A stretch of 64,000 nt of DNA from Arthrobacter sp. zg-Y844 (lineage in GTDB: Bacteria; Actinomycetota; Actinomycetes; Actinomycetales; Micrococcaceae), in contig NZ_JANFLS010000004.1 in assembly GCF_024385465.1 (NCBI RefSeq), forward strand, positions 372,001 through 436,000, given 5' to 3'. The translations under genes were made by a program, and so were the position numbers. Positions 34,532-45,169 of the stretch are shown here, piece after piece; the stretch's first letter is position 1, and the number at the start of each line of letters is the position of its first letter. The notes under the pieces are model-generated. The model was not told the origin of the DNA. It searched no databases and worked only from the letters and a program-made list of their open reading frames with translations.

Positions 34532-35158
34532 CTATCGGACGTTCAAGGCCGCCCACGCCATTCTATCGAGCAGCGTACGCAGCCTTGCCGTCTCGCGGGC
34601 GCTGATCCGGCCGCGGACAGTATGGGAGGTGGAATTGATCAGGCCGAAGACACCCTGGGCCCGGTGGCGCAGCAACGGCAGGTCGGAACCGGGGTGCAGC
34701 GCGGAAAGCGCGTCCACCCAGACCTCGACGTACTGGCGCTGCAGGGAGCGTACCCGCCGCTCGTCGCTTTCCGGCAGGCTGCCCAGATCCCGGTCCTGGA
34801 CCCGGATCACGTCCGCCTGGCGCAGCGCGAAATCAACCTGGAATTCCACCAGGCCGCGCAGGGCGATTTCCGGGGTCGAAGATTCGGCGACCACAGCCTT
34901 CCCGCCCTCCAGCAGGTCCTCGCTGACACCGATCAGCAGGGCGGAGAGCACTGCAGGTTTGCCACTGAAATGCCGGTAGACCGCCGGTCCGCTGACCCCT
35001 GCGGCGGCACCGAGCTCCTCAATGGAGACACCGTTGTAGCCGCGTTCGGCAAACAGGGATGCGGCGGCGTCGAGCATTACTGCCCGACGGGAGGCCTTCG
35101 CCTGGCTGCGCCCGGTCATTCGGGCCTCCGCTGTTGCTTCGTCTTTTGCTACGTCCAT
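34532..35158 (-). CDS. TetR family regulator of the leucine/acyl-CoA operon
   Basis: The 208-residue repressor has the TetR HTH at about residues 24-70 (AVMLDAAASLFAERGYNGVS, then GVSGPAVYRHFSGKPAVL). The C-terminal ligand domain contains VQDRDLGSLPESDERRVRSL. ATG 35158 follows GGGGTGGG. It is divergent from the carboxylase operon and shares a 142-bp intergenic region that contains a perfect inverted repeat. In M. tuberculosis a TetR regulator (Rv2506) controls the equivalent genes. The likely effector is an acyl-CoA intermediate. Confidence 0.92.
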   Translation of the reverse strand: MDVAKDEATAEARMTGRSQAKASRRAVMLDAAASLFAERGYNGVSIEELGAAAGVSGPAVYRHFSGKPAVLSALLIGVSEDLLEGGKAVVAESSTPEIALRGLVEFQVDFALRQADVIRVQDRDLGSLPESDERRVRSLQRQYVEVWVDALSALHPGSDLPLLRHRAQGVFGLINSTSHTVRGRISARETARLRTLLDRMAWAALNVR

Positions 35159-35210
35159 TCCCACCCCTTCTGATTGGACTGCGCATTTATTCCTATTGTG
35201 GTGGACAGGT

Positions 35211-35255
35211 GAGTTAATAACCAATAACCTGACTTGGGTTAGGGGTTATTAACTC
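35211..35255. promoter_or_regulatory. TetR-type operator in the divergent promoter region
   Basis: GAGTTAATAACC (35211-35222) and GGTTATTAACTC (35244-35255) are perfect 12-bp inverted arms. A second nested pair, TAACC and GGTTA, lies within the 21-bp spacer. The arrangement suggests two regulator dimers covering both promoters. Confidence 0.7.
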
Positions 35256-35300
35256 AGCTTAGTGCTGGTTTTCCCTCGCCACTGTTGCAGGAAGACGTCA

Positions 35301-36905
35301 ATGGAGACACTGAAATCCGGCTTGGACACGGCTTCGGCCGCGTTTGCCGCCAATGCCGCGGCGCAGCAGGCGCTGGTACAGGAGCTGCGCGGACGGCTGG
35401 CGGACGCCGCCGCCGGCGGACCGCAGCGTTCCCGCGAGCGGCACACCGCACGCGGAAAGCTGCTGCCCCGCGAGCGGGTCATCCGTCTCCTGGACGAGGG
35501 CAGCCCCTTCCTTGAAGTGGCACCGCTGGCCGCCGCGGACATGTACGACGGCGAGTGCCCCTGTGCGGGACTGATCGCCGGCATCGGCCTGGTGCAGGGC
35601 CGGCAGGTGATGATCCTGTCCAATGACGCCACGGTCAAGGGCGGAACGTACTACCCGATGACGGTCAAAAAGCATCTGCGGGCACAGGAAATCGCCCTGG
35701 AAAACCGGCTGCCGTGCATTTACCTGGTGGACTCGGGTGGGGCTTTCCTTCCCCGGCAGGACGAGGTTTTTCCCGACCGTGAGCATTTCGGCAGGATTTT
35801 CTTCAACCAGGCGCAGATGTCCGCGCGGAAGATCCCGCAGATCGCCGCCGTCCTGGGCTCCTGCACCGCCGGCGGCGCCTATGTGCCGGCAATGAGCGAC
35901 GAAACGGTGATCGTGCGCAACCAGGGGACGATCTTCCTGGGCGGCCCGCCGCTGGTGAAGGCCGCCATCGGTGAGATCGTCACCGCGGAGGAACTCGGCG
36001 GCGGAGACGTGCACTCCCGCACCAGCGGCGTCACCGACCATCTGGCCGAAAACGACGCCCACGCCCTGGAGATAGTGCGCAGCATCGTGGAGACCTTCCC
36101 ACAGCAGGAACCCGTGTGGGACATTGCGGAGTCCCGGCCGCCCGCCGAGGACCCCGCGGAAATCTACGGCACCGTTCCCACCGACCTGCAGACCCCCTAT
36201 GACGTACGCGAACTGATCGCCCGCCTGGTGGACGCCAGCGAGTTCCACGAGTTCAAGAAGGAGTACGGCACCACCCTGGTCACGGGGTTCGCCCGGCTGC
36301 ACGGCCACCGGATCGGCATCGTCGCCAACAACGGCGTGCTGTTCAGCGAATCCGCGCTCAAGGGAGCCCACTTCATTGAGCTGTGCGACCAGCGCGGCAT
36401 CCCGCTGGTGTTCCTGCAGAACATTTCCGGGTTCATGGTCGGCCGGGATTACGAAGCGGGCGGAATCGCCAAGAACGGCGCCAAAATGGTGACCGCGGTG
36501 GCCACCTGCCGGGTTCCCAAACTGACGGTGGTGGTGGGCGGTTCCTTCGGGGCCGGGAACTACTCCATGTGCGGGCGGGCGTACTCGCCGCGCTTTATGT
36601 GGATGTGGCCGGCGGCCCGGATTTCCGTCATGGGCGGAGCCCAGGCATCGTCGGTCCTGGCCACCGTCAAGCGGGACCAGCTCGAGGGCCGCGGCGAGGA
36701 ATGGCCGGCGGAGGACGAGGAAGCCTTCAAGGCCCCGATCCGCGAAACCTACGAAACCCAGGGCAGCCCCTATTACTCCACGGCACGGCTGTGGGACGAC
36801 GGCATCATCGACCCACTCGACACCCGCACCGTTCTGGGCCTGGCCCTGGACGTCTGCGCCAACGCACCCCTGCCGGAGACCTCCTTCGGCCTGTTCCGGA
36901 TGTGA
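35301..36905 (+). CDS. Acyl-CoA carboxylase beta (carboxyltransferase) subunit, methylcrotonyl-CoA type
   Basis: The 534-residue subunit has both carboxyltransferase halves. N-terminal markers are [18 protein letters not shown] and [21 protein letters not shown]-terminal markers are [20 protein letters not shown] and [20 protein letters not shown]. These match the 3-methylcrotonyl-CoA carboxylase branch (AccD1/MccB) of leucine breakdown. ATG 35301 has AGGAAG at 8 nt. It is the first gene of an operon running to 43088. Confidence 0.93.
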   Translation: METLKSGLDTASAAFAANAAAQQALVQELRGRLADAAAGGPQRSRERHTARGKLLPRERVIRLLDEGSPFLEVAPLAAADMYDGECPCAGLIAGIGLVQGRQVMILSNDATVKGGTYYPMTVKKHLRAQEIALENRLPCIYLVDSGGAFLPRQDEVFPDREHFGRIFFNQAQMSARKIPQIAAVLGSCTAGGAYVPAMSDETVIVRNQGTIFLGGPPLVKAAIGEIVTAEELGGGDVHSRTSGVTDHLAENDAHALEIVRSIVETFPQQEPVWDIAESRPPAEDPAEIYGTVPTDLQTPYDVRELIARLVDASEFHEFKKEYGTTLVTGFARLHGHRIGIVANNGVLFSESALKGAHFIELCDQRGIPLVFLQNISGFMVGRDYEAGGIAKNGAKMVTAVATCRVPKLTVVVGGSFGAGNYSMCGRAYSPRFMWMWPAARISVMGGAQASSVLATVKRDQLEGRGEEWPAEDEEAFKAPIRETYETQGSPYYSTARLWDDGIIDPLDTRTVLGLALDVCANAPLPETSFGLFRM

Positions 36906-36911
36906 GCGACT

Positions 36912-39074
36912 ATGACCCCGCAGCCCTATAACGCCGCACCGCTTTTCGACACCGTCCTGGTCGCCAACCGCGGCGAAATCGCCTGCCGCGTGATCCGCAC
37001 CCTGAAGACGCTGGGGATCCGGTCGGTGGCCGTCTACAGCGACGACGACGCCGGTGCCCGCCATGTGCGCGAAGCCGACCTCGCGGTCCGGCTCGGGCCG
37101 GCACCCGCCCGGCAGAGCTACCTCTCCGTAGACGCAGTGCTCGCCGCCTGCCGCAGCACCGGGGCGCAGGCAGTGCATCCCGGCTACGGTTTCCTGAGCG
37201 AAAACGCGGACTTCGCCTCCGCCCTGGCAGATGCCGGAATCACCTTCATCGGCCCGCCGGTCCGGTCCCTTGATCTGATGGGGGACAAGATCCGCGCCAA
37301 GAACCATGTGCAGGCGCACGGCGTGCCGGTGGTTCCAGGGATCGCCGAACCGGGCCTGGACGATGCCCGCCTGCTGGCCGCCGCGTCCGACGTCGGCTAT
37401 CCCCTCCTGATCAAGCCCTCCGCCGGCGGCGGAGGCAAAGGCATGCAGGCCGTGCAGAACCCCGCCGACCTGCCGGCGGCGCTGCAGACGGCCCGGCGGG
37501 TGGCCGCGTCGGCCTTCGGCGACGACACCCTGTTCCTGGAACGGCTGGTCTCCTCACCCCGGCACATCGAGGTGCAGATCCTCGCGGACACGCACGGGAA
37601 CGTCGTCCATCTTGGGGAGCGGGAATGCTCCCTGCAGCGGCGGCACCAGAAAGTCATTGAGGAAGCACCCTCCGTGCTGCTGGATGCGGCCACCCGGGAA
37701 CGCATCGGCGAGGCGGCGTGCAATGCCGCCCGGTCCGTGGATTACACCGGCGCGGGAACCGTGGAGTTCCTGGTGTCCGACGCCGCTCCGGACGAGTTCT
37801 TCTTCATGGAAATGAACACCCGCCTGCAGGTGGAACATCCGGTGACCGAAATGGTCACCGGCGTGGACCTGGTGGCCGAGCAGATCCGCATTGCCGCCGG
37901 TCATCCGCTGTCCCTCAAACAGGAAGAGGTCACCCTCACGGGGCATGCGGTGGAAGCCCGGATCTACGCGGAGGACCCGGAGCGGGACTTCCTGCCGACG
38001 TCGGGCTCGGTGCAGTGGCTGCGCGAACCCGCCGGCGACGGCGTCCGGGTGGATTCCTCCCTGCTGCCCGGACTGGCCGTTTCCTCCAGCTATGACCCCA
38101 TGCTGGCCAAGGTCATCGCCTGGGGGCCGGACCGTGCTGCCGCACTGGCCCGCCTGGACACGGCGCTTGCGGGTACCGCAGTGCTGGGCATCGGCACCAA
38201 CGTGGAATACCTCCGGTTGCTGCTGGCCGATCCCGATGTCCGCGCCGGACGGCTGGACACCACCCTGATCGAGCGGCGCCTGCCCGGACTGAAGTTCCGG
38301 ACCCCGCAGGTTCCCGAACTCGCCGCAGCCGCCCTGCTGTACGCGCAGGAGCTGGCGGACACGGCGTCGGGTTCTCCCTGGCGGCGGGCGGACGGCTGGC
38401 GGATCGCCGGCAGCGGTGCGGGCGGCGGGAACGGCAACGCCGGAGGCACGCCCCTGCACCTGGTCTTTGCCGCCCCCGTTCCCGGCGGTGACGACGTCGA
38501 AGTGGGCGTTACCGGCACCGCACGGGACGCTACGGTGCGGATCGGCGGGACCACGCACACCGCCTCCCTGCCGGCAGGCAGCGGGACCCGGGACGGGGGA
38601 CGCGTGGGCGTTTCCCTGGACGGGGTCCTGCACAGCTTCACTGTTGCCGCCGAACCGGAAACCGGGGCGTTCTGGCTGGCCGGAGGAACGGCCGGCGAGC
38701 TGTTCACGGTCCGGCTGCGACTGCGCAGCCGGCGCGAGCAGCTGGACCGGCACATGGCGGCAGCCGGACGCGTTGCCGGCGAGGCGGACCCGGTGGTGCG
38801 CTCGCCGATGCCGGGCACCGTCGTCGCGGTAGCCGTGGCTGACGGTGACCGGGTACCCGCCGGGGCGCCGCTGCTCAGCGTCGAAGCCATGAAGATGGAA
38901 CACCAGCTGCGGGCACCCATGGCCGGCATCGTCTCCCTCAGCCTGAAGCCCGGAGACCTGGTGAAGGCCGATCAGGTCCTGGCCACACTCACGCCGGAAA
39001 CGGAAACGGATTCCGTCACCGACGCCGCAACAGAGCCGCACAACGAACAAGGAGCAGACCATGCCCGACTTTGA
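36912..39074 (+). CDS. Acyl-CoA carboxylase alpha subunit (biotin carboxylase plus biotin carrier), methylcrotonyl-CoA type
   Basis: The 720-residue protein has the biotin carboxylase core ([20 protein letters not shown], then [14 protein letters not shown], then [14 protein letters not shown]) and ends with a biotinyl domain carrying Lys661 in EAMKMEH. It carboxylates biotin with ATP and bicarbonate for the beta subunit. It starts 6 bp after the beta gene. Its last 14 bp overlap the start of the acyl-CoA dehydrogenase, indicating coupling. Confidence 0.94.
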   Translation: MTPQPYNAAPLFDTVLVANRGEIACRVIRTLKTLGIRSVAVYSDDDAGARHVREADLAVRLGPAPARQSYLSVDAVLAACRSTGAQAVHPGYGFLSENADFASALADAGITFIGPPVRSLDLMGDKIRAKNHVQAHGVPVVPGIAEPGLDDARLLAAASDVGYPLLIKPSAGGGGKGMQAVQNPADLPAALQTARRVAASAFGDDTLFLERLVSSPRHIEVQILADTHGNVVHLGERECSLQRRHQKVIEEAPSVLLDAATRERIGEAACNAARSVDYTGAGTVEFLVSDAAPDEFFFMEMNTRLQVEHPVTEMVTGVDLVAEQIRIAAGHPLSLKQEEVTLTGHAVEARIYAEDPERDFLPTSGSVQWLREPAGDGVRVDSSLLPGLAVSSSYDPMLAKVIAWGPDRAAALARLDTALAGTAVLGIGTNVEYLRLLLADPDVRAGRLDTTLIERRLPGLKFRTPQVPELAAAALLYAQELADTASGSPWRRADGWRIAGSGAGGGNGNAGGTPLHLVFAAPVPGGDDVEVGVTGTARDATVRIGGTTHTASLPAGSGTRDGGRVGVSLDGVLHSFTVAAEPETGAFWLAGGTAGELFTVRLRLRSRREQLDRHMAAAGRVAGEADPVVRSPMPGTVVAVAVADGDRVPAGAPLLSVEAMKMEHQLRAPMAGIVSLSLKPGDLVKADQVLATLTPETETDSVTDAATEPHNEQGADHARL

Positions 39075-40224
39075 ACTCAGCGAGGAATACCAGGACCTCT
39101 CCGACACGGTGCGCGACTTCGCTGACGAAGTCATCGCCCCCGTGTCCGCCCAGCACGACGCGGAGCACAGCTTCCCGTACAAGGTCATCGCCCAGATGGG
39201 GGAGATGGGACTGTTCGGGCTGCCCTTCCCGGAGGAATACGGCGGCATGGGCGGAGACTACTTCGCCCTGGCCCTGGCGCTGGAACAGATCGCCCGGGTG
39301 GACCAGTCCGTGGCCATCACCCTGGAGGCCGGTGTCTCGCTCGGTGCCATGCCCGTGTACCGGTTCGGCAATGAGGAGCAGAAGCAGCAGTGGCTGCCCC
39401 TGCTCGCCAGCGGCGAAGCGCTCGCAGGATTCGGCCTCACCGAACGCGAGGCAGGCTCCGACGCCGGCGGCACCAAGACCACCGCCCGGCTCGAGGACGG
39501 ACAGTGGGTCATCAACGGCAGCAAGGAGTTCATCACCAACTCCGGCACCGACATCACCCGCCTGGTGACCGTCACGGCCGTGACCGACACCGTCACCGAG
39601 CCGGACGGTTCCGTCCGGAAGCTCATCTCCACCATCCTCGTGCCGACCGAAACCCCCGGCTTCACGGCTGAAAAGCCGTACAACAAGGTGGGTTGGAATG
39701 CCTCGGACACGCATCCGCTGACCCTCACCGACGTCCGGGTGCCCGAGGCGAACCTGCTGGGTGCCCGGGGGCGGGGCTTCGCGAACTTCCTGCAGATCCT
39801 GGACGAAGGCCGCATCGCCATCGCGGCGCTGGCCACCGGTGCCGCGCAGGGATGCGTGGATGAATCCCTGCGGTACGCCAAGGAACGCGAGGCGTTCGGC
39901 GCGGCCATCGGCACCTACCAGTCCATTTCCTTCAAGATCGCACGCATGCAGGCACGGGCCCACACGGCCCGCCTGGCCTACTACGATGCCGCCGCCCGCA
40001 TGCTTGCCGGACGCCCGTTCAAGACGCAGGCGGCGATCGCCAAGATGGTGGCCGGAGAAGCGGCCATGGACAACGCCCGCGACGCCACCCAGATCTTCGG
40101 CGGCTACGGTTTCATCAACGAGTTCCCGGTGGCCCGGCATTACCGCGATTCCAAGATCCTGGAAATCGGTGAGGGAACTACTGAGGTGCAGTTGATGCTG
40201 ATTGCCCGCAGTATGGGCCTGTGA
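39061..40224 (+). CDS. Acyl-CoA dehydrogenase of the leucine operon
   Basis: The 387-residue FAD enzyme shows the ACAD signatures [20 protein letters not shown] and [20 protein letters not shown]. By context it should oxidise isovaleryl-CoA to 3-methylcrotonyl-CoA. However, Glu371 occupies the usual C-terminal catalytic position (GEGTTEVQ), where true isovaleryl-CoA dehydrogenases lack it and use a Glu on helix G. It therefore resembles the short/branched-chain type, and its counterpart by position in M. tuberculosis is FadE19. The start overlaps the preceding gene by 14 bp. Confidence 0.92.
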   Translation: MPDFELSEEYQDLSDTVRDFADEVIAPVSAQHDAEHSFPYKVIAQMGEMGLFGLPFPEEYGGMGGDYFALALALEQIARVDQSVAITLEAGVSLGAMPVYRFGNEEQKQQWLPLLASGEALAGFGLTEREAGSDAGGTKTTARLEDGQWVINGSKEFITNSGTDITRLVTVTAVTDTVTEPDGSVRKLISTILVPTETPGFTAEKPYNKVGWNASDTHPLTLTDVRVPEANLLGARGRGFANFLQILDEGRIAIAALATGAAQGCVDESLRYAKEREAFGAAIGTYQSISFKIARMQARAHTARLAYYDAAARMLAGRPFKTQAAIAKMVAGEAAMDNARDATQIFGGYGFINEFPVARHYRDSKILEIGEGTTEVQLMLIARSMGL

Positions 40225-40268
40225 CAACCGACGGTGACTTTGCCAACTGAGAACGAACGGACACTGCC

Positions 40269-41051
40269 ATGATCAACAAGGTGTACCCCGGTGCGGCCGA
40301 AGCCGTCGCCGACATTCCGGACGGCGCTTCCCTCGCCGTGGGCGGCTTCGGCCTCTGCGGTATTCCGGTCGCGTTGATCGACGCCCTGCATGCGGCAGGC
40401 ACTACGGACCTGGAAACCGTCAGCAACAACTGCGGCGTGGATGACTGGGGGCTGGGCAGGCTGCTTGCCGACCACCGGATCCGGCGTACGGTCAGCTCCT
40501 ATGTGGGGGAGAACAAGGAATTTGCCCGCCAGTTCCTCTCCGGCGAACTGGAAGTGGAACTGACCCCGCAGGGCACCCTCGCCGAGAAACTGCGCGCCGG
40601 CGGTGCCGGCATTCCGGCCTTCTACACCCCGGCCGGGGTAGGCACGCAGGTGTCCGAGGGCGGCCTGCCGCAGAAGTACGACGCCGAGGGCGGCGTGGCG
40701 CTGGCATCCGATCCTAAGGAGGTCCGCAGCTTTCACGGCGCGGACTATGTGCTGGAGGAATCACTGACCCCCGACTTCGCCCTGGTCCATGCAGCGAAGG
40801 GAGACCGGCACGGAAACCTGGTCTTCCATGCCACGGCCATGAACTTCAACCCGCTTTGCGCCATGGCCGGGCGCATCACCATCGCCGAGGTGGAAGAGCT
40901 GGTGGAGCCCGGGGAACTGGACCCCGAACACGTCCACGTCCCGGGGATCTTTGTCCAGCGGGTGGTCCTGGCACCCGAACCGGAGAAACGCATAGAGAAG
41001 CGGACGGTCACGGCCGGCGCAGGCAGCACCAACGGAAGCAAGGAGTCCTGA
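40269..41051 (+). CDS. scoA: 3-oxoacid CoA-transferase subunit A
   Basis: The 260-residue subunit belongs to the family-I CoA-transferases (succinyl-CoA:3-ketoacid type). The glycine-rich segment [20 protein letters not shown] and [15 protein letters not shown] are typical, as is the later [20 protein letters not shown]. It would activate acetoacetate made by leucine breakdown. The B subunit follows after one base. Confidence 0.94.
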   Translation: MINKVYPGAAEAVADIPDGASLAVGGFGLCGIPVALIDALHAAGTTDLETVSNNCGVDDWGLGRLLADHRIRRTVSSYVGENKEFARQFLSGELEVELTPQGTLAEKLRAGGAGIPAFYTPAGVGTQVSEGGLPQKYDAEGGVALASDPKEVRSFHGADYVLEESLTPDFALVHAAKGDRHGNLVFHATAMNFNPLCAMAGRITIAEVEELVEPGELDPEHVHVPGIFVQRVVLAPEPEKRIEKRTVTAGAGSTNGSKES

Positions 41052-41052
41052 G

Positions 41053-41694
41053 ATGGCACTGAGCCGGCAGCAGCTGGCCGCCCGGGTAGCCCGCGAGCTG
41101 CACGACGGCGAATACGTGAACCTCGGCATCGGCATGCCCACGCTGATTCCGAACTACATCCCCGAAGGCGTGGAAGTGGTGCTGCACTCCGAGAACGGAA
41201 TCCTCGGCGTCGGGCCGTACCCCACCGAAGACCAGCTGGACCCGGACCTGATCAATGCCGGGAAGGAAACCGTCACCGTGAACAGCGGTGCGTCCTTCTT
41301 TGATTCCGGCGCTTCCTTCGGCATGGTGCGCGGCGGGCATGTGGACGTCGCGGTACTGGGTGCCATGGAAGTGGCAGCGAACGGCGACCTGGCCAACTGG
41401 ATGGTGCCCGGAAAGATGGTCAAGGGCATGGGCGGGGCAATGGACCTGGTGTTCGGCGCCAAGCGGGTGATCGTCATGATGGAGCACCTGGACCGGGCGG
41501 GACGGCCCAAGATCGTGCGCGAATGCTCCTTGCCGCTGACCGGAAAGGGCTGCGTGGACCTGATCGTCACCGACCTGGCCGTGATCGAGGTTGGCCCCCA
41601 GGGGCTGGTGCTGCGCGAGACCGCGCCCGGCGTCAGCATCGAGGAAGTGGTTGCGGGCACGGATGCACCGTTGGAGGTTTCCCTTGACGTATGA
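41053..41694 (+). CDS. scoB: 3-oxoacid CoA-transferase subunit B
   Basis: The 213-residue subunit carries the catalytic glutamate, Glu47 in SENGILG, preceded by [16 protein letters not shown]. That Glu forms the glutamyl-CoA thioester. Other family segments are [20 protein letters not shown] and [20 protein letters not shown]. It starts 1 bp after the subunit A stop and completes the enzyme. The next gene follows closely on the same strand. Confidence 0.95.
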   Translation: MALSRQQLAARVARELHDGEYVNLGIGMPTLIPNYIPEGVEVVLHSENGILGVGPYPTEDQLDPDLINAGKETVTVNSGASFFDSGASFGMVRGGHVDVAVLGAMEVAANGDLANWMVPGKMVKGMGGAMDLVFGAKRVIVMMEHLDRAGRPKIVRECSLPLTGKGCVDLIVTDLAVIEVGPQGLVLRETAPGVSIEEVVAGTDAPLEVSLDV

Positions 41695-41725
41695 GGAGCC
41701 CGACGCCGGCACCGAGGAGGTCGCG

Positions 41726-42232
41726 ATGGCGCCCCGGGTCATTGAGCAGCGCGGCCTCTGGTACGAGGAGTTCGAGCCGGGAGCCGTTTACCGCCACCGG
41801 CCCGGCCGCACAGTCACCGAGGCGGACAACGTCCTGTTCACCACCCTGACCATGAACACCCAGGGCCTGCATCTGGATGCCGCCTACAGCGAGGTCCAGC
41901 CGTTCGGGCAGCGGCTGGTGAACTCCATGTTCACCCTGGCCACGATGGTGGGCCAGTCGGTGGCGCAACTGACGCAGGGCACCCTGGTGGCGCAGCTGGG
42001 GCTGGGGGAGATCAGCTTCCCGCACCCGCTCTTCCACGGCGACACCCTGTATACCGAAACCGAAGTCGCGGACAAACGGCTCTCCTCTTCCCGGCCCGGG
42101 CAGGGGATCGTCACGCTGACCCATACCGGCAGGAACCAAAACGGTGACATTGTCGGGCGGTGCACCCGGACCGCCCTGATGTGGACGGAGGAGGGCTACG
42201 CCGCACGGGAGGCCGGCGCCGGTACGCGATAG
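41726..42232 (+). CDS. MaoC-like (hot-dog) hydratase/dehydratase
   Basis: The 168-residue hot-dog-fold protein has TVTEADNVLFTTLTMNTQGL followed by LHLDAAYSEVQPFGQRLVNS, close to mesaconyl- and 3-methylglutaconyl-CoA-type MaoC proteins. In leucine breakdown a hydratase must act on 3-methylglutaconyl-CoA, and no AUH/enoyl-CoA hydratase gene is in the operon, so this gene is the candidate. ATG 41726 has GGAGG just upstream; a TTG at 41684 is an alternative. The equivalent position in M. tuberculosis holds Rv2499c, also MaoC-like. Confidence 0.88.
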   Translation: MAPRVIEQRGLWYEEFEPGAVYRHRPGRTVTEADNVLFTTLTMNTQGLHLDAAYSEVQPFGQRLVNSMFTLATMVGQSVAQLTQGTLVAQLGLGEISFPHPLFHGDTLYTETEVADKRLSSSRPGQGIVTLTHTGRNQNGDIVGRCTRTALMWTEEGYAAREAGAGTR

Positions 42233-42275
42233 GTTGGATCGGCAAGCACAACAGGAAAGACCTAGGAGTACAGCG

Positions 42276-43088
42276 ATGACGACCTTCCCCATGGGACCAG
42301 CACTGCTTTTCTGCCCGGGGGACCGGCCCGAACGCTTCGGCAAGGCTGCCGAGCGGGCGGATGCCGTCATCCTGGACCTCGAGGACGCCGTCGCTCCCCG
42401 GGACAAGGAAGCGGCCCGGAAGAACATCATCGCCGCGGAGCTGGACCCCGAACGCACCATTGTCCGCGTCAATCCGCTCGGGACGGAGGACTTCGAGCGG
42501 GACCTCGCCGCCCTGTACCAGACCCCGTACCGCACCGTGATGCTGGCCAAGACGGAGGACGGAAGCGCCGTCGCCCGGGCGCTCGCCGGTTTCACCGTCG
42601 TCGCCCTGCTGGAAACGGCGCTCGGCGTGGTACGGGCCGCGGACATTGCCGCTGCGGAGAACGTGGCGGCCCTGATGTGGGGCGCCGAGGACCTGCTGGC
42701 TTCGCTCGGCGGGGAATCCAGCCGCCACCAGGACGGCACCTACCGCAGCGTCGCCGTGCAGGCCCGCTCCACGGTGCTGCTCGCCGCCGGCGCCTTCGGC
42801 AAGGGGGCCATCGACTCGATCTACGGCAACATCCCGGATACCGAGGGACTGGAGGTCGAAGCGCGCGACGCCGTCGCCTCGGGGTTCGCGGCCAAGGCCT
42901 GCATCCATCCCGGCCAGGTCGCTGCCGTGCGCGCCGCCTACGCACCCGACCCCGCAGACGTCACCTACGCCGAGCAGGTGCTGGCCGAGGCCGGGAACCA
43001 CGGGGGAGTGTTTAACTTCCGCGGACAAATGATCGACGGTCCGCTGCTGAAGCAGGCCGAGCAGACGCTGCGGCGCGCGCAGGGCTGA
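42276..43088 (+). CDS. CitE-like HpcH/HpaI family CoA-ester lyase
   Basis: The 270-residue TIM-barrel protein shows AERADAVILDLEDAVAPRDK, the Mg-binding Glu in VVALLETALGVVRA, and ALMWGAEDLLASLGG. The ending NHGGVFNFRGQMIDGPLLKQ is standard for CitE homologues. With no HMG-CoA lyase of the usual type in the operon, it probably cleaves 3-hydroxy-3-methylglutaryl-CoA or a related ester; its positional counterpart Rv2498c has been linked to such activity. ATG 42276 has AGGAG upstream. Confidence 0.9.
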   Translation: MTTFPMGPALLFCPGDRPERFGKAAERADAVILDLEDAVAPRDKEAARKNIIAAELDPERTIVRVNPLGTEDFERDLAALYQTPYRTVMLAKTEDGSAVARALAGFTVVALLETALGVVRAADIAAAENVAALMWGAEDLLASLGGESSRHQDGTYRSVAVQARSTVLLAAGAFGKGAIDSIYGNIPDTEGLEVEARDAVASGFAAKACIHPGQVAAVRAAYAPDPADVTYAEQVLAEAGNHGGVFNFRGQMIDGPLLKQAEQTLRRAQG

Positions 43089-43119
43089 TTCCGGCCGTGA
43101 CGGCCGCTACTCTTTCATC

Positions 43120-43797
43120 ATGCGCATAGTCATAGCGGGAGCCCACGGAAGAATCGCACGCGAACTGGGACGACTCATGGCGGCGGACGGACACGATGTT
43201 GCCGGCCTGATCCGTAACCCGGACCAGGCAACGGACCTGGAAGCGGACGGCGTCGCACCGGTGGTGCTGGACCTGGAGAACAGCACCCTGGAGGACGTAG
43301 TACAGGTCCTCACCGGTGCGGATGCGGCCGTCTTTGCCGCCGGCGCCGGACCCGGAAGCGGTGCCGCCCGCAAGGACACCGTGGACCGTGCCGCCGCCGT
43401 ACTGCTGGCCGACGCCGCCGAGCAGGCAGGAGCCGGCCGGTTCCTCCAGGTCTCCTCCGGCGGCCTCGACGCCGTCCGAGGCGGCGCCCGCCCGGAGTCG
43501 ATGGACGAGGTGATGTACGCCTACCTGGTGGCCAAGCTCGCCGCCGAAGAAGACCTGATGGCACGCAGCCAGCTGGACTGGACAATTGTCCGGCCGGGCA
43601 TCCTGACCAACGACGCCCCCATCGGCCTGGTGGAACTCGCCCCGGAGGTAGACCGGGAGTCCATCCCGCGGCAGGACGTCGCCGCCGTCCTCGCCGAGCT
43701 GCTGAAGACCGGCAACGGCGTCCACCAGGCGCTGGGCCTGGTCTCCGGGACCACGCCTGTTCCCGACGCCGTGCAGGCACTGCAGCCGGCCCGCTAG
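43120..43797 (+). CDS. NAD(P)-binding atypical SDR family protein
   Basis: The 225-residue protein has an N-terminal Rossmann motif, IVIAGAHGRIARELGRLM, then DAAVFAAGAGPGSG and FLQVSSGGLDAV, and resembles the NAD(P)H-binding SDR_a5 group. It lacks a classical Tyr-x3-Lys at the normal spacing, though YAYLVAKLAAEE (Tyr-x3-Lys) is present after residue 125. Substrate unknown. TACTCT ends 6 nt before ATG 43120 and no ribosome-binding site is seen, so the transcript may be leaderless. Confidence 0.85.
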   Translation: MRIVIAGAHGRIARELGRLMAADGHDVAGLIRNPDQATDLEADGVAPVVLDLENSTLEDVVQVLTGADAAVFAAGAGPGSGAARKDTVDRAAAVLLADAAEQAGAGRFLQVSSGGLDAVRGGARPESMDEVMYAYLVAKLAAEEDLMARSQLDWTIVRPGILTNDAPIGLVELAPEVDRESIPRQDVAAVLAELLKTGNGVHQALGLVSGTTPVPDAVQALQPAR

Positions 43798-43893
43798 TTC
43801 CGGGTACCGGCTTCCCCGGCTTCACTGGCTTGCCCCCGGCTTCCCCGGCGCGCGGCAATGCGGAAGGCCGCCGGGCTGCGGGATACTGGAGGC

Positions 43894-45138
43894 ATGCAGC
43901 CTTCCGACTCGATCTCCTCTGAATCCGACTACGTCCGTTCCCGCCGGCCCGGATCGGACCATCTGCCCCGGCGGGTGGTCCTGCTCGGTTCCACCGGGTC
44001 GATTGGAACGCAGGCCATCGACGTGGCCGACGGCGCACCGGAGCGGTTCCGCATTGTGGCGCTGGCCGCCGGCGGGTCCAACCCGGAGCTCCTGGCCCGG
44101 CAGGCCGTGCACACCCGGGCGGAGGCGGTAGGCTGCGCCGCCGTCGACCTGCCCACCCTGCACCGGCACATCTCCGACGCTGCCGCCGCCGCCGGCATCA
44201 CCGGATATACACCTGAACTGTTTGTCGGAAAGTCCGCGGCCACCGCAATCGCCGCCTGGACCGAAGCCGACGTCGTGCTCAACGGCATCACCGGGTCGAT
44301 TGGACTGGAACCCACGCTGGCGGCCCTGGCCGCCGGGCACCTGCTGGCCCTGGCGAACAAGGAATCCCTCATCGTGGGCGGAGAGCTGGTCAAGCGTGCC
44401 GCTGCTCCCGGGCAGCTGGTTCCGGTGGACTCCGAGCATTCGGCACTCGCCCAGGCCCTGCGCTCGGGCACCCACGGCGAAGTGGACCGGCTGGTGGTGA
44501 CGGCCTCGGGCGGTCCGTTCCGCGGGCGCAAGCGCGCCGAACTTGCGGACGTCACGCCGGAACAGGCACTGGCCCACCCGACCTGGAACATGGGCCGGGT
44601 GATCACCACCAACTCGGCCAGCATGGTCAACAAGGCGCTGGAAGTCATCGAGGCGCACCTGCTGTTCGACATCCCGCTGGACCGGATCGACGTCGTCGTC
44701 CATCCGCAGTCCATGGTGCATTCCATGGTGCAGTTCGTGGACGGCTCCACCATTGCCCAGGTCTCGCCGCCGGATATGCGGCTGCCGATCGCGCTGGGCA
44801 TGGGCTGGCCGCACCGGGTGCCCGGCGCCGCACAGCCCTGCGACTGGACCCAGGCCACCGAATGGACCTTCGAACCCCTGGATGAGGAAGCCTTCCCCGC
44901 CGTCGCGCTGGCCAAGCAGGCGGCCGCCGCCGGGGGAACGCGCATGGCCGTCTACAACGCTGCCAACGAGGAAGCCGTGGACGCCTTCCATGACGGATTG
45001 ATCGGGTTCACAGACATCGTTGATACGATCGCCGCCGTACTTGACGACGCCCCGGACTCGGGGCCGCTCACCCTCCAGTCGCTGCTGGCGGCGGAGGAAT
45101 GGGCACGTGCCGCCGCGCGGAAGCGTTGTGGAAGATGA
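43894..45138 (+). CDS. dxr: 1-deoxy-D-xylulose 5-phosphate reductoisomerase
   Basis: The 414-residue enzyme converts DXP to 2-C-methyl-D-erythritol 4-phosphate, the second step of the MEP isoprenoid pathway. The NADPH motif is [18 protein letters not shown]; the metal and substrate sites are [23 protein letters not shown] and ATWNMG-like [21 protein letters not shown] 28-residue polar N-terminal extension is present. ATG 43894 is preceded by GATACT ending 6 nt upstream, which suggests a leaderless mRNA; ATG 43858 is a possible longer start. rip and ispG follow as in other actinobacteria. Confidence 0.96.
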   Translation: MQPSDSISSESDYVRSRRPGSDHLPRRVVLLGSTGSIGTQAIDVADGAPERFRIVALAAGGSNPELLARQAVHTRAEAVGCAAVDLPTLHRHISDAAAAAGITGYTPELFVGKSAATAIAAWTEADVVLNGITGSIGLEPTLAALAAGHLLALANKESLIVGGELVKRAAAPGQLVPVDSEHSALAQALRSGTHGEVDRLVVTASGGPFRGRKRAELADVTPEQALAHPTWNMGRVITTNSASMVNKALEVIEAHLLFDIPLDRIDVVVHPQSMVHSMVQFVDGSTIAQVSPPDMRLPIALGMGWPHRVPGAAQPCDWTQATEWTFEPLDEEAFPAVALAKQAAAAGGTRMAVYNAANEEAVDAFHDGLIGFTDIVDTIAAVLDDAPDSGPLTLQSLLAAEEWARAAARKRCGR

Positions 45139-45169
45139 CAAGAGCCGCAGTTGAACTGAAGGAAGCCCG

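Noticed and set aside
35298-39248. Long minus-strand frames (35298-37319 and 37554-39248) opposite the carboxylase genes
   Set aside because: Mirror frames of strongly biased coding sequence; His/Gly/Gln/Val-rich translations without domains.
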